A DNA stretch of 64,000 nucleotides from Paracamarosporium sp. OC-R06-R3 (GCA_019828545.1 JACVRA010000169.1:62001-126000), one strand, 5' to 3'. Positions 44,237-55,500 are shown, counted from the stretch's first letter. Translations and numbers: made by a program. The notes: generated by a model from the letters alone, not told the origin.

Positions 44237-45616
44237 TCATGTTGGATTTGAATTTGAAGTCCAATACCTCTCCCAATTGTATTTGATGACCTCATTGCCC
44301 CAAGACGTCCAACCAGTGACCAGGTTTCGCGAAAAGACTTCCAGAGCGCTGTACTCCTTCGCATCCTGCATATACGGCTCGAGCAATTCTTTCAGACAGG
44401 GCTTGCGAGAGTGTACATCAGGCACCGCCGCGATGACCTTCTTCTTGGTCACACGCGCATGTGTCATGGTTGTCCACGCATTTGGTGCCGCCCTGCCTAA
44501 CAATAGCACCTCGTACGGTTTTCGTAGTGCGCTGTCAATGTCGAACATCGGCTCACCCATCGTGGTAACCTTTACCCAGATCCACTCCTCCACCAACCCC
44601 ACATTCCACTTCTCAAAGAGGCCTCCTGGACCAAGCACATGTGCGCGCATAGCCTCCTTATTCGTGATCCATACGCCCACCAGCGCACTGTGTTCTAGGT
44701 AATTATCGATATCCATTTTGAGGAGCATCCTTTTCATATGCGGCATCCCGCCCACCTGCTCGTATGTGCCCTTACGTTTCGCCGATCGGTTCGGCCATGG
44801 TGGATCAAGCAGCACGAGGTCAAAGTGCCGTGGTAACACATAGTCATCCGTGAGCTGGCGGAACGCGGCACGAAACGCATCCGAGTGCGTCGAATCGCTG
44901 AGGAAGAAGGTCGCCCGTGAGGGTACCGTGAAACGATACTCTGGTGCCTCGCAGCCAGGCTGCGTAACGTCCTCTTGCACGTGAAGGTCTAGCGGGTGAT
45001 TTTCTGGGTTGTGAAATGATGATCTCCAGGGCTCGGTGACCTGGCTCGGCTGTACATGTGCGTCGTCGCGTGAACAGACGAGCGACATTAACCACTTATG
45101 TGCAATGGTTTCAAACGCGGTTGCATCTGAGTCGGGTGTCGCACCGAGGGAAGCCATCATCTTCTGGAAGTCAAAGTGCATGTCCTCCCCCTTGCGTTCG
45201 CCCAGCGCGGACCACTCACGCAACCTGCTTTCGATTTCCTTCTCTGGATCCTCGCATTGCGAGCTGTCGAGCTGCATGTCCCCGGGCTCTGGTATCTGGG
45301 CCATGAGCTTGCGCGGTAAGCACCAGGGCCCTGTGATACGACTTCGGATCTCGGCGAGAGCTGCATGGATTGTGCTCTTGTACTCTAGGTGCAGATTGGT
45401 AAGGTGAGAGGAGTGGTTCTTTCTGGCTTGTGAAGATTTGGGTTCTTCGTTGTGCAGCTGATAGGGCACCTCTAGTGGGGCGGTAGAGAGGAGAGTATCT
45501 GAACGACCTTGTGCTATTGCGATAGAAGTGGGTATGTCGATGAGCGTGACATCACAGTCTGCGTTTTGGAAGAGGATTGATGTGCTGGGCTGCATCTCGT
45601 TCTTCAAGCTCGACAT
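44237..45616 (-). CDS. MT-A70 family N6-adenine methyltransferase, METTL4-like
   Basis: Single exon, 459 aa. The catalytic DPPW motif is at residues 271-274 (LVLLDPPWPNRSAKRKG). It is followed by LVGVWITNKEAM, EEWIWVKVTTMGEPMFDI, RKPYEVLLLGR and the C-terminal HSRKPCLKELLEPY and GWTSWGNEVIKYNWERYW, which are distinctive for METTL4 rather than METTL3/14 or IME4. Animal METTL4 methylates 2'-O-methyladenosine in U2 snRNA, and DNA 6mA activity has been claimed; the fungal substrate is unknown. The first 230 residues are poorly conserved. A divergent carrier gene starts 573 bp away. Confidence 0.9.
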   Translation of the reverse strand: MSSLKNEMQPSTSILFQNADCDVTLIDIPTSIAIAQGRSDTLLSTAPLEVPYQLHNEEPKSSQARKNHSSHLTNLHLEYKSTIHAALAEIRSRITGPWCLPRKLMAQIPEPGDMQLDSSQCEDPEKEIESRLREWSALGERKGEDMHFDFQKMMASLGATPDSDATAFETIAHKWLMSLVCSRDDAHVQPSQVTEPWRSSFHNPENHPLDLHVQEDVTQPGCEAPEYRFTVPSRATFFLSDSTHSDAFRAAFRQLTDDYVLPRHFDLVLLDPPWPNRSAKRKGTYEQVGGMPHMKRMLLKMDIDNYLEHSALVGVWITNKEAMRAHVLGPGGLFEKWNVGLVEEWIWVKVTTMGEPMFDIDSALRKPYEVLLLGRAAPNAWTTMTHARVTKKKVIAAVPDVHSRKPCLKELLEPYMQDAKEYSALEVFSRNLVTGWTSWGNEVIKYNWERYWTSNSNPT

Positions 45617-46189
45617 GCTCTTTTGTTGCAGCGACCGAGTTAGTTGCTCGATTCAGGGAGAAGGAAGAGATGAGGTGGTGAAGAGATTAGCTGGATTTTA
45701 GATTGACGGATCTGACTTGAGATATTGAAGTTTACTTGGGGAAAGTGAAGGGCCTACTCGTGCGATCAACCAATGAGGGTATCTACGTCATCAGCAGCCG
45801 CGTTGAAGTGCAGTCGACTGTGCGTTCAGCCAGCAGAGATACAGCAGGATAATACCGATGTCCTTCGTGCAGAACAGTTGGAGCCGGGCTCACTGCTGGT
45901 TCGCACCGTTTGGTGTTGCGGAAAAGTGCCGCTTGTAGCCCGCTTTTCATCGGTTAGTGGTCTAGCCCTTGCCGCCCAGCTCTTCCGGCCGGCAATCCTC
46001 CATCGACCCTCGGCAAACAACGTCACGGCCAATCGCACATCCTCCACATCGCGTCGCCGCTTTTCTAAGCAGCAACACACGACCACTCTCGATCCACGTG
46101 CGATTCCCCAGAACCCGGTCGCCTTTCATGTCCATGTCGCGATAGTACCAGACCACTTAGAACGGGAGAAAGAGCAGGGAGTCGGTGGC
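45617..46189. promoter_or_regulatory. Divergent promoter METTL4-like / LEU5-like
   Basis: 573 bp between the two chosen ATGs. A plus-strand frame in phase with the carrier is open from an ATG at 45773. It would add 139 residues with no carrier homology, so I treat it as leader sequence. Confidence 0.45.
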
Positions 46190-47477
46190 ATGTCCGAGCA
46201 CGTTCTTCGCCATGAACCAGATCAAGGCTCCCGGATCATAACAGGCTCAGCCCAGGCAGTCGCGCCGCACATGAAGCTCCAGAAGGCACCGCCCATGTTG
46301 GCGACGGATGACGAGGCACATGTTCCTGTGAAAGAGGGCAAGAAGAGCGGGATCCCGTCGCGGGAGAGGAAGGTTGATAAGGGAAGCCCAGAGTATATCT
46401 TGAAAAGCGGGCTGGCGGGAGGATTAGCAGGCTGCGCTGTACGTACAGCTCACCCAACTCCTACAACACGCTCCATAGCGGCAATATGAAGAACGACGCT
46501 GGCTAACAAAGGCACTGCAGGGCAAAACGGTAGTCGGCCCCCTCGACCGTGTAAAAATCCTCCTTCAAACGCGCAATCCCACCTTCCTGAAATATGCCGG
46601 CCACTGGACAGGCCTGCACCACGCCCTGCGCGATATCTACGCCGAACATGGCATCCGTGGCCTCTTCAAAGGTCACTCCGCAACACTACTCCGCATCTTC
46701 CCATACGCAGGCATAAAGTTCCTCGCGTACGACCAAATCCGTGCAACGTTCATCACTTCCCGCGCCCAAGAGACCCCCGGGCGGCGTTTCATCAGCGGCA
46801 GCCTCGCAGGCATGGTCTCCGTATTTTTCACATACCCCCTAGAGGTCATAAGAGTACGATTAGCGTTTGAAACGAGCGCGGACAAGAGGAGTACTCTTAG
46901 GGGCATATGTAAAATGATATACAACGAGCACGCCGCACCTACTGCACACCACCCTACAAACTCCCTCTCCGCTGCCGCTGCCACAATCGTAGAAAGGGGC
47001 GTCCCACAAAGCGGCCTCGCAAACTTCTTCCGTGGCTTTGCACCCACTCTCCTCGGCATGATCCCCTACGCAGGCGCATCTTTCCTCGCTCACGACACCA
47101 TGAGCGACCTCCTCCGGCACCCAGTCCTCGCACCTTATACCACGCTTCCGTACACGTCACGCTCCGAGTCCGCCACCTCAACGTATAAGCCCGCGCAGCT
47201 ACAGTACTGGGCTGAGCTCAGCACAGGTGGCTTCGCCGGATTTTTCTCACAGACAGTTTCATACCCATTAGAGGTCATACGGAGGAGAATGCAAGTCGGA
47301 GGCGTCGTTGGTGACGGGCATCGTTTAGGAATCGCAGAGGTGGCCAAAAGAATTTTTATGGAGAAAGGGTGGAGAGGGTTTTTCGTGGGCTTAACAATTG
47401 GATACGTAAAGGTGATACCCATGTCGGCGACGAGCTTCCTGGTGTGGGAACGGGGCAAGTATTATCTTGGCATATGA
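46190..47477 (+). CDS. Mitochondrial carrier, LEU5-like (CoA carrier, SLC25A16/42 group)
   Basis: Exons 46190-46438 and 46521-47477 encode 401 aa. Three carrier repeats are visible, each with its signature: GPLDRVKILLQ, YPLEVIRVRLAF and YPLEVIRRRMQ. They are followed by GLFKGHSATLLRIFPYAGIKF, FFRGFAPTLLGMIPYAG and FFVGLTIGYVKVIPMSATSF. The spacing and the loop between repeats two and three (about 60 residues) fit the Leu5/Graves-disease-carrier group, which brings coenzyme A or related compounds into mitochondria. The N-terminal ~70 residues are charged and lie before the first helix. The intron falls just after LAGGLAGCA. The start codon is uncertain because the frame is open upstream. Confidence 0.92.
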
Positions 47478-48111
47478 AGTAGGATGCGGCAATCACTCAA
47501 TTGTTGCGATGAAACATCGGCGTTTCAGGCGTTCCAGATAGGACTTATAGCATACCATAGCACTGGTACGATTGGGTACCGGCTGTCGAGCAGAGGATCT
47601 GGACTCGACATATAGATGGTTCGATACACAGATTTAAGCTTTGAGTAGCTAGCAACTAAACAGACTACTCTTCATTCTATCTGCTAAACATGCATCAGAC
47701 TAGCAAGTATCGCGACATGCCAGTACCCAACCTCATATCACACCTCCAATTAATCTTACTCATGAAAGCATATATCGTAGTGGCGTATACTGCCTGTCAG
47801 CCTCATACCCCCGACAACCCATCGGGAGAACGCTGGTGATGGATATGTTGTTTCTTGAACGGATACGTGCCCGGTGATCGATAGGATCGAAGTAAGAGTG
47901 GCGTTACCGACATTCTGCAACGTGGAGAGCTATACAAGCTTTCGATCAACCCGTGTTGTGATGGTGTGACGGTGACTGATGAGATGCTAGAACGATAGCT
48001 AATATTCAAGTGAAATCAGACGGTAAGACGTCTGCTGATCCTGTAGAGGCGATGACGGTGGACTCCAAGGTTGCATGGTGGATTGCTTTACCGCACCTCT
48101 TTAAAGGCTCT
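47478..48111. other. Convergent intergenic, no gene
   Basis: 634 bp between two convergent stop codons. No further coding or RNA signal was recognised. Confidence 0.5.
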
Positions 48112-49984
48112 TCACGTGGCCACATCAGCAGTAGGCGCAGCGGCTGGTGTCTGAGATTGGACAGAACTAGGTCCGGGGATGATGTGACCACCTCGGGCAC
48201 CGCCACGCCCACCGCGACCGCGCGATCCAAAACCGCCACGACCTTGAGCCGGCCTAGGCGGTTGAGGGCGAGGTGTAGGAAAGCCTCGAGGAACCTGGTG
48301 CTTTTCCTTTCGCTCAAGGACCTGAACGGCACCTTGGGCTACCTTAACCGTGCCCGCAGCAACTGCCTTTCGCAACCCTTCCGGATCGGCAAAGTCGACA
48401 TAGGCGAAGCCCTTGCGTTTGTCAATCTCGACTTTCTCGATTGCTCCAAACTCCTTGAGCGCCTCTTCAATCAGGGGCTCCGTAATACCCTGAGAAGCAT
48501 TCGCATGCTTGAGGAAAGCCTGCTTGCCCATCGGAACTGGATTTTGAGATGCTGCAGCATGTGCGGGTGTAGGGTTCGCTGGACGTGGGATGGGACTCCC
48601 ATCTGCCTTTGATGGGGTGGCCTGACCCGCTGTATTAGAAACCCGAGCAGCCGCGGGTCCCGTGGGAGGAACACGTGCATTAGCAGGACCTTTCGGCGGG
48701 ACAGCAGATTGAGTTTGTGTAGCTTGCGGTTTCTTGAGGATCGTTGGCGCTGGCGTGGTGCCTTGCTTCGCTGGGGTTTTGGAGTTTTCCCCTTCCGTCT
48801 TGTTGTTCCCCTTGTCGGTCAAGGAGGCTTTGAAGGCTCGGCGCTCGGCGCGAGATGGCCTTTCTTTCTTCGGAGAAGCTGGGACAACCTTCTCTGCTAT
48901 TGCAACAGCAGCAACGGGTGCAACAACAGGCTCCTTTCCCTTTGATTTGCCGCTGACCGTCTCCTCCTGCTTGGGATTGCTCTCCTGTGCGGTGGATGCA
49001 ATCTCACGCTTTGTTCCTCGTCGACGGTTCGGAGCGGGTCCAATACCTAGATCACGCTGAAGTATGCCTTTCGCGATGTTAACGTTCCCACGCTTGCGTT
49101 CAGGTGCAGCAGACGATGGGCCAGCGGCAGCTTTATCAACCGCAGTGTTATCTTTTTGAGCTAAGGCTTCTTTGTTGAGAGCCTTGACGGCCTCCTTTTG
49201 AGCCTTCTCCTTCTCAGCTCTGGTGGCCTTGCGACTCTTTTCGCCAGGGGTATTCTCCTTCCCAGGCTTGGCCAAGATTTTCTTCTCGCCAGCATCGTCC
49301 TTGTGTTCACCGCGACCTTTCTTTTGCGGTCTCTCCTTATTTGCCTTTCTCTCTCTGAGTGCTTCGATCAATGGAGTAGTCTTCACTTTCTCTTCCTTCG
49401 GTGGTTCGCCATCTGTAGCAGTGGGTTTCGTGATGGGGGCAGTCAAACTCTCCAGAAATTCTTTAAACTCGGGGTCTTGGTCGATGGTGCCTTGACGAGC
49501 ATCGTTCCTACGTCTGTTGCCTGGCAGCTTCATATACGGTGCGAACTCTAAAACTGGGGGCCCAACAAGGGCGCTGTCCTGGAAAGACTTGGCGGCATCG
49601 TGGAAGGTAACTTCACGGACGTGGTCACCGAGGGCGGTAACAAGAGACTGCTGTGTGACGTGAATGTAGGCACGAGAGGGCTTTGAAGGTTTGGCTAGGC
49701 TGCCAAAGTGTCAGTCTGTGCTCTGTAACAAGACGAGGCGGGGCATACTCTTTAGAGATCTTGCCCTTCCGGTAATTGAGCCAGTCCACCCTGCCAGCAC
49801 CGACCCTCCACTCTTCTCCAAGTGTGTTTTCGAACTCGGCCCTGGTCAGGCCTGGAGGTAGCCGCCGGCATATGAGCTTCAAACGCGGCAACGGGGTTTT
49901 GGGTCCGCGGGGCGCTGATGCGGGGGCGTTCTTCTGCAGTGCCGTTACTGGCAGAACGCCGTTGACGCCGGCCTGGGGCGTCAT
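48112..49984 (-). CDS. UPF3: Nonsense-mediated decay factor UPF3 with C-terminal RRM and RGG tail
   Basis: Exons 49984-49749 and 49699-48112 encode 607 aa. The Smg4/UPF3 domain occupies about residues 30-200. It starts LKLICRRLPPGLTRAEFENT and continues through DWLNYRKGKISKD, SRAYIHVTQQSLV, EFAPYMKLPGNRRRND and QDPEFKEFLESL. A long Lys/Ala/Pro-rich disordered middle follows. Near residues 470-550 a second RRM-like fold is visible (GKQAFLKHANASQ, IEKVEIDKRKGFAYVDFAD), followed by an RGG-rich tail. Yeast and animal UPF3 bridge UPF2 and, in animals, the exon junction complex. Mago is in the same window at 12.1-13.0 kb. The splice at phase 2 yields ISKDLAKPSKPSRAYIHV. Confidence 0.93.
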
Positions 49985-50595
49985 GATGCTTGGGTACGTG
50001 AGGCGTGACTGGAAGAGCAGTGAGGGGCCCGGGAGACGCGATCTAATTATGAGGGCGGAGCGGAATTCGAATAGTGGTGAGCGGCACGGTGGTTTGGAGG
50101 CGCGAACATTGGGACCGTGGAACGGGAGCTTGACAAACAGCGGCTGTTGGGGCGAAGGCGGCCGCGTTGGTCGCTTGGAGCAGGAGCTTCGCTGTGGCTC
50201 GTGGCTGGTACTGGTCGAGGGCAGCTGATAGAGGTGAATGTCGCAAGAACTGATACCAGTCGATGGCGCTTGCCGAAGCGGGACTCAGGGCAGGTGCGCT
50301 TTGGCCAAGCAGCTGCCACCGCCGGCATCCCAACCACGGCCCACTGCTTCCACCTCATCATGCATATCCAACGCCAGGCTCGCCACTGAAACTCACTTGT
50401 TCTGCCCTCGTCTCTGCACTGTTTTTCGCTGCACCGACGCCTGCAGATGTTACCACAGAGCTCCGCTACGTCACGCTTCATAATCATCGCCGCCGTCACA
50501 CGACTGTCCTGCTCCCCGCCATTGCTACCTCGGACTATCTAAGAGGCACATCTCGAGGCCCGTTCTGTCCTTGACAGCTGCAAAACACAGCAAAC
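49985..50595. promoter_or_regulatory. Divergent promoter UPF3 / SIT4
   Basis: 611 bp between two ATGs; it holds both promoters. GC-rich, with no clear TATA box and no coding exon. Confidence 0.5.
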
Positions 50596-52085
50596 ATGGG
50601 GAAAGACAGCGACGTTCCGCAGCCGGGGCCCGCGCGCCTCTCCAAAGGTGCGGGGCCGGACGAGTGGCTGGAGCAGGCCAAGCAGTGCAAATACTTGCCA
50701 GAGGCTGAGATGAAGCGCCTCTGCGAAATTGTCAAGGAGTGTCTCATGGAGGGTGCGTTTTGGTCCACAGGCTGCGACATTCCTCAAGAACCCCCTCAAT
50801 GTATCCGCCCGTAGTGGGGTTCCATGCACTGACCCACTTGTCTAGAATCCAATATTCAGCCTGTCCGTACACCCGTGACAGTGTGTGGCGATATTCACGG
50901 CCAGTTTTATGACCTTCTCGAGCTGTTCCGCGTCGCGGGTGGCATGCCTAGCGATGCTCCCACTGCCCCAGTTGCTCCCGCGATACCTCCGACCATCAAG
51001 CCCGAGGACATCGAGCCGCCGACTACAATAACAGACCCCAGAGCGAAAAGGAAAATGAAAAGGAGATTCCAACATGACGAGAGATATACCGGCCCAAGTA
51101 GTCCGAATGAGGGTGGGGATCTGGAAGAAGAAGAGGAAGAGGAAGAGGAGCGCGGCCGGAGTAGGAGCATCACCGGTCGACGAAGTACAGAAGAAGAGTC
51201 ATCTACGCGCAATATTCCCGCAGGTAACGGGCAGCAAAACTTCATCTTCCTAGGCGACTTTGTGGACCGAGGTTATTTCAGCCTGGAGACGTTTACACTG
51301 CTGATGTGCTTGAAAGCCAAGTGAGTCATCCAAGCCTTCACTGATGATTCACCCTGACCTGGCAGGTTTCCTGACCGTGTAACACTTGTGCGCGGAAATC
51401 ACGAGTCAAGACAAATCACCCAGGTCTACGGTTTTTATGAGGAGTGCCAGACGAAGTACGGCAATGCATCAGTTTGGAAAGCTTGCTGCCAGGTCTTCGA
51501 TTTCCTCGCGCTGGCGGCGATCGTAGATGGCAAGGTTCTCTGCGTTCATGGTGGACTCAGTCCTGAAATTCGAACGCTAGATCAGATTCGTGTCGTTGCG
51601 AGAGCACAGGAGATTCCGCACGAAGGCGCCTTCTGCGACCTAGTCTGGAGCGACCCGGAAGAAGTCGATACATGGGCTGTCTCTCCAAGAGGTGCTGGAT
51701 GGCTGTTCGGCGACAAAGTTTCATCAGAGGTTCGTACAATGTGAAATGCTTGTAAATGCCGGCGGCTAATACCCTCCAGTTCAACCACGTCAACGGGTTA
51801 CAGCTCATCGCTCGAGCGCATCAGCTCGTTAATGAGGGCTACAAGGTACGCCGACTCTTAACCACCTCTTGCCTACAAGCTAATCATCTGCAGTACCATT
51901 TCAAGGACAAAGACGTTGTCACCGTCTGGTCTGCACCAAACTACTGCTACCGCTGTGGCAACGTCGCCTCCATCATGAACCTGGGCGAAGATCTCAAACC
52001 TGAGTTTCAGATTTTCAGCGCTGTGCCTGACCACCGCCGTGCCGTACCAGCAGGAAGGGGTACCCGCGGCGAATATTTCCTTTAG
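50596..52085 (+). CDS. SIT4: Ser/Thr protein phosphatase SIT4/PP6 catalytic subunit with acidic insertion
   Basis: Exons 50596-50752, 50846-51320, 51366-51729, 51780-51845 and 51894-52085 give 417 aa. The metallophosphatase motifs are intact: GDIHGQ, GDFVDRG and GNHE, then [18 protein letters not shown] and [10 protein letters not shown]. The start [15 protein letters not shown] and the end EYFL identify the PP6/SIT4 class rather than PP2A or PPG1. About 100 extra residues lie between FRVAGGMP and NFIFLGDF, where yeast Sit4 has none; they are rich in Pro, Glu and Arg, with a run of Glu from gaagag repeats. SIT4 acts in G1/S progression, TOR signalling and wall integrity. Similar insertions are, as I recall, usual in filamentous fungi. 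Confidence 0.95.
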
Positions 52086-53439
52086 TTATATGTGTACGTA
52101 CATACTTTGGGTGCTTTTGGCAAGATACCTTTGTATAGCATGGCGGATGATAGATGGTCGGCTGGCGGTATCGGGAAGCATGGCGGGCTGCATTGCTATG
52201 ACGAATCGAAGTAAAAGAATACCCCGGAGTTGGATCTAACTGGTGATGTTGGCTTTGTATCATAATAGGGTGGTAAATGAAACCGTAGCTGTAAGAATAG
52301 CAGCGACGTCCATCAATCGATCATGTCTCACTCAGACAAGACTGTGAACAGTTCTAGCGCACATGAAGTAGCGCTTGAACAAGGAGTGCGAAAAAAAAAG
52401 ATATTTACATCGGGGAAAAAAACATGGGTGCCTCAAAAGCAAAAATCAGTCGAACAACCACCTCGCTCACACCTCCCAACCCTAACTAGAGTAATCCAGC
52501 GCCGCCGTCCAATGGTGAATACCTGACTGCAGAATTGCTTCCCTCGTCTGGTTGTATTCATTGCTTAAGGCCGCTCAGCATCGCTAGTTACCTAAGCGAG
52601 TGAGAATCGACCACCACCGGACTCGAACTGGGCTCCTATTAGAGTAAGAGCTTGGGAGGCGCGTGTGAGATTACGGCCTATCTTCTGAAAATTGGACCCA
52701 TTACAGGTAGCGAAAGTTTCAAAATTAAAAATTCATATAGAAGTATTAAACATAATCTAGAGCGATACGCATCCGCAGATCCCGTACGATGACCTGGTGC
52801 AGCGGTGAGTTGTCCTCGCTTAAAGTGGGATGGGCTTGTGTGATGGAGGGGCTCCACGCGGATTCGATTCAGTCTCAATGGGTGGCCCTTCCCTTGGACC
52901 AATACCTCCGACATAGTATCCGCATTTCAACGCGCTTGTCGAAAATCTACCAGATCCCCCAGATAAAACCAACGTAGCAGTATAGCAATAAATAAGAACG
53001 CGATGTCGAACGTAGACGTTCGTTGCCAGCGGCGACTCAAAGCATTGCAGCAGCCATCTAACCGTGATTCAGTGCCCCTCGGCTATTGAGAAATGCCTCG
53101 CTCAGCATATTAGCCTATCATGGAGTCCGCACCTTTAGCGCTATTTTTGGGCATAGCAAATCCAAACATGTAACTACATTCGCAAACTCATTGATCCAGC
53201 GTGACTGGCTTATAGGCATTTTTGCACAAAGAGCTCGAGGGCGTCTACATCATGCTGTCCATTGCGCAACCATTAGTTTCATGACGGTGCATTCATCGAT
53301 CCGTCCATCCATCCATTAATCAATCATCGGAAACACCAAACTCCAAGGCCATGCACTAAGCCCGTTTCCGTCCTCCTACAAACCGAAAAAAAAAAAAGCA
53401 ATATCCACAAAGAACCCAAACAATTCCACCTCGTAGTCA
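52086..53439. other. Intergenic, no supported gene
   Basis: 1.35 kb. It contains a poly-A tract at 53387-53398. tRNA-like fragments (a B-box-like gttcgagtcc on the minus strand near 52630 and an A-box-like tggtgcagcgg on plus near 52796) do not fold into a tRNA. Confidence 0.5.
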
Positions 53440-54258
53440 TCATCGCAGCATGCCTCCAACCACGCCCAATGCCACACCCGCTCCAACTCCATACCTTCCT
53501 ACCCCACACCTGCCCGCCCTACTCCCGTCTCCTGGTCCATAGGTCGAGCACGCCTCCACCTGCCAGCTCCCTGAACACGCCGCCTGGCTCAGACTACTGC
53601 AAATGGAACTCGCTGCACTACTTCCTACACTCGGCACCGCGGTGATAGTAACGCCGCCGTTGGGCGCGGAAACCGTGACGCCAAAATTCTGGCCACTCGC
53701 TAGAGCAGCCGTACAGCGCGCAGCATCCGACTGGCAGCGCGAATAAGCGGATGAGCAGGCGGCTGCGGATTTGTAAGTCGTGGGGAGGTAGGCGAAGGGG
53801 AAAAAGGTGTTTGGTACCCAGCTTGTTGCGCCTGTGGAGCCTTGGACGAAGGGATTGCTCGTGCTGGTGCCTGTTGCTGTTGTTGTCGCCGTTGCCGTCC
53901 CAGTGGTTGTAGTCCCACTGCCTGTAGAGGTGGGAGAAGAGCCCTGCGTTATAGGTGCTATGGTGCCTGTACACGCTGCGCCGACGGGGCAGCAGGCTGG
54001 GTGGCCTGCGCTGTCTGCAGAGCACACTTCATCATTCCTGCAGCACAAGCCCGGTTGGTTGATGTTTGTGCAAGCATTGTAGCCCGAGGCGCATTCGTTG
54101 GGATCGGTTTGACGCTTCAACAAATCTAACATGCCATCGTCGACAAGCGTGTCATTGTTCTGCGCGGGCGACTGCTGTAGTTGGGCAGGTAGGAAGGAGG
54201 AAAGAAAGTCGGGCGCGGCGAGCGCAATTGCAGGTAGGAGCAGCAATGTTATCCGCAT
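53440..54258 (-). CDS. Secreted Cys-rich, Ser/Thr-rich protein, probably GPI-anchored
   Basis: Single exon, 272 aa from MRITLLLLPAIALAAP, a clear signal peptide. A likely Kex2-type site (LLKRQ) lies near residue 49. The next ~50 residues carry a dense Cys pattern (ECASGYNACTNINQPGLCC, VCSADSAGHPACC), similar to small cystine-rich surface domains. A Thr/Ser/Gly-rich stalk and a second Cys-containing segment follow. The C-terminus ends in a hydrophobic glycine/valine stretch (GVGAGVALGVVGGML) with a small-residue region before it, as in GPI-anchored wall proteins. The open frame starts 30 codons earlier, but only the inner Met gives a signal peptide. Function unknown. Confidence 0.8.
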   Translation of the reverse strand: MRITLLLLPAIALAAPDFLSSFLPAQLQQSPAQNNDTLVDDGMLDLLKRQTDPNECASGYNACTNINQPGLCCRNDEVCSADSAGHPACCPVGAACTGTIAPITQGSSPTSTGSGTTTTGTATATTTATGTSTSNPFVQGSTGATSWVPNTFFPFAYLPTTYKSAAACSSAYSRCQSDAARCTAALASGQNFGVTVSAPNGGVTITAVPSVGSSAASSICSSLSQAACSGSWQVEACSTYGPGDGSRAGRCGVGRYGVGAGVALGVVGGMLR

Positions 54259-54734
54259 TCTTGAGAGACAATTGGCCCACCAGAGGTGAACGGAGAGACA
54301 GGGAAGGAATGCGCCGTTGCGCGTGATGTTCTTGTCGATAGCCTTCAATCCAGCGGCGTAAACAGACTGCGGTATTGGGAAGAATAGACGAGCGATGAGA
54401 TGGAAGCGGCCACGGGCGATTGGAATGCGCGCGATAAAGAATGTCTTGCTCTTGTGTTTCGGCCGGCAATGGCGAAGACGTCACAGAGTTGGAAGATGGG
54501 CTGCGGCGAGAGCTTGGTGGACTCGAGAGTGCCCAGACCAGTTGGTGTGTTGTCCAAGGAACCCGCACGTGCAAGGCGGTGAGCCACTGACGTGATTGGT
54601 GAAACCCCCGCCTGTGGCTTCGCCGAACCGCCCGCAGTGGGGTGGGGCCGTATCGTGGTACCGTCTAGATCTACATCTGCATGGCTTCAAGCTTACTTTC
54701 TACTACTAGATTCCAATACCTCAACACGTCCACC
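54259..54734. promoter_or_regulatory. Divergent promoter, GPI-type protein / Nas6
   Basis: 476 bp between divergent ATGs; no gene recognised. Confidence 0.45.
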
Positions 54735-55500
54735 ATGGAAGACGCAAAATCAAAGTTCGCAATCCATGAAGCCTGTCGCGAAGGTCAAAGTACGGCTTCC
54801 TTCTCCCTTTCTTGCTAGACGTGTTCGCTAACCCACTATCCCAGCTGCCAAAGTAGAATCTCTCCTCTCCGCAAATCCCAAGCTGGCCTCCCTTCGCGAC
54901 GACGACGACCGCCTGCCCCTCCACTGGGCCGTTTCATACAACCACCTTCCGATTGTACAGATTCTTGTCCAGTCCAAATCCTTCGACCCCGATGCCGTTG
55001 ACGGCTCGGGCTGGACGCCCCTCATGATGGCCTGCTCGCGTAAGGAAGCCGACGCCATCGTCTCCCTTCTTCTCTCCAAAGATGCCGACGTGAATGCGAA
55101 GAACACCAACGGCCAGACTGCCCTGCACTTCTGTGCTAGCAAAAACAACTTGGATGTTGCGAGGACGTTGTTGAAGGCGAAGGCGAGCGCGAGGGTAAAA
55201 GACAGGAGGGGCCAGTTGGCACTGCACAGAGCGTCTGCAGTAGGGAGTGTGCCTATGATCAAAGAACTATTAGGTGCTGGCAAGAGCCCGTTAAATGCGA
55301 CCGATGCGGATGGGATGACCGCGCTGCATCATGCCATTGCTGAAGGACATGGAGATGCGGCGATCCTATTACTTACGAGCGGGGCAGAATTTGACAAGAA
55401 GGACGCGAATGATCAGGTGGCACTGGAGTTAGCGCCTGACGAGAAGACGAGGAAGTTCATATTACAGGCAGCCGAGAGGGAGGGCATTGATCTGATATGA
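54735..55500 (+). CDS. NAS6: Proteasome regulatory-particle assembly chaperone Nas6 (gankyrin, PSMD10)
   Basis: Exons 54735-54789 and 54845-55500 encode 236 aa. About six to seven ankyrin repeats are visible: DDRLPLHWAVSYNHLPIVQIL, GSGWTPLMMACSRKEADAIV, NGQTALHFCASKNNLDVAR, RRGQLALHRASAVGSVPMIK, DGMTALHHAIAEGHGDAAIL and NDQVALELAPDEKTRKFI. Size and repeat order match Nas6, which binds the Rpt3 C-domain during 19S base assembly. The short first exon encodes MEDAKSKFAIHEACREGQ, the N-cap helix of the repeat stack. Other small ankyrin proteins are the only real alternative. Confidence 0.88.

Noticed and set aside
52600..52880. tRNA-like fragments (gttcgagtcc on minus, tggtgcagcgg on plus, a cctcccaag loop)
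   Set aside because: A-box and B-box candidates lie on opposite strands or fail to form the required stems, with or without an assumed intron.
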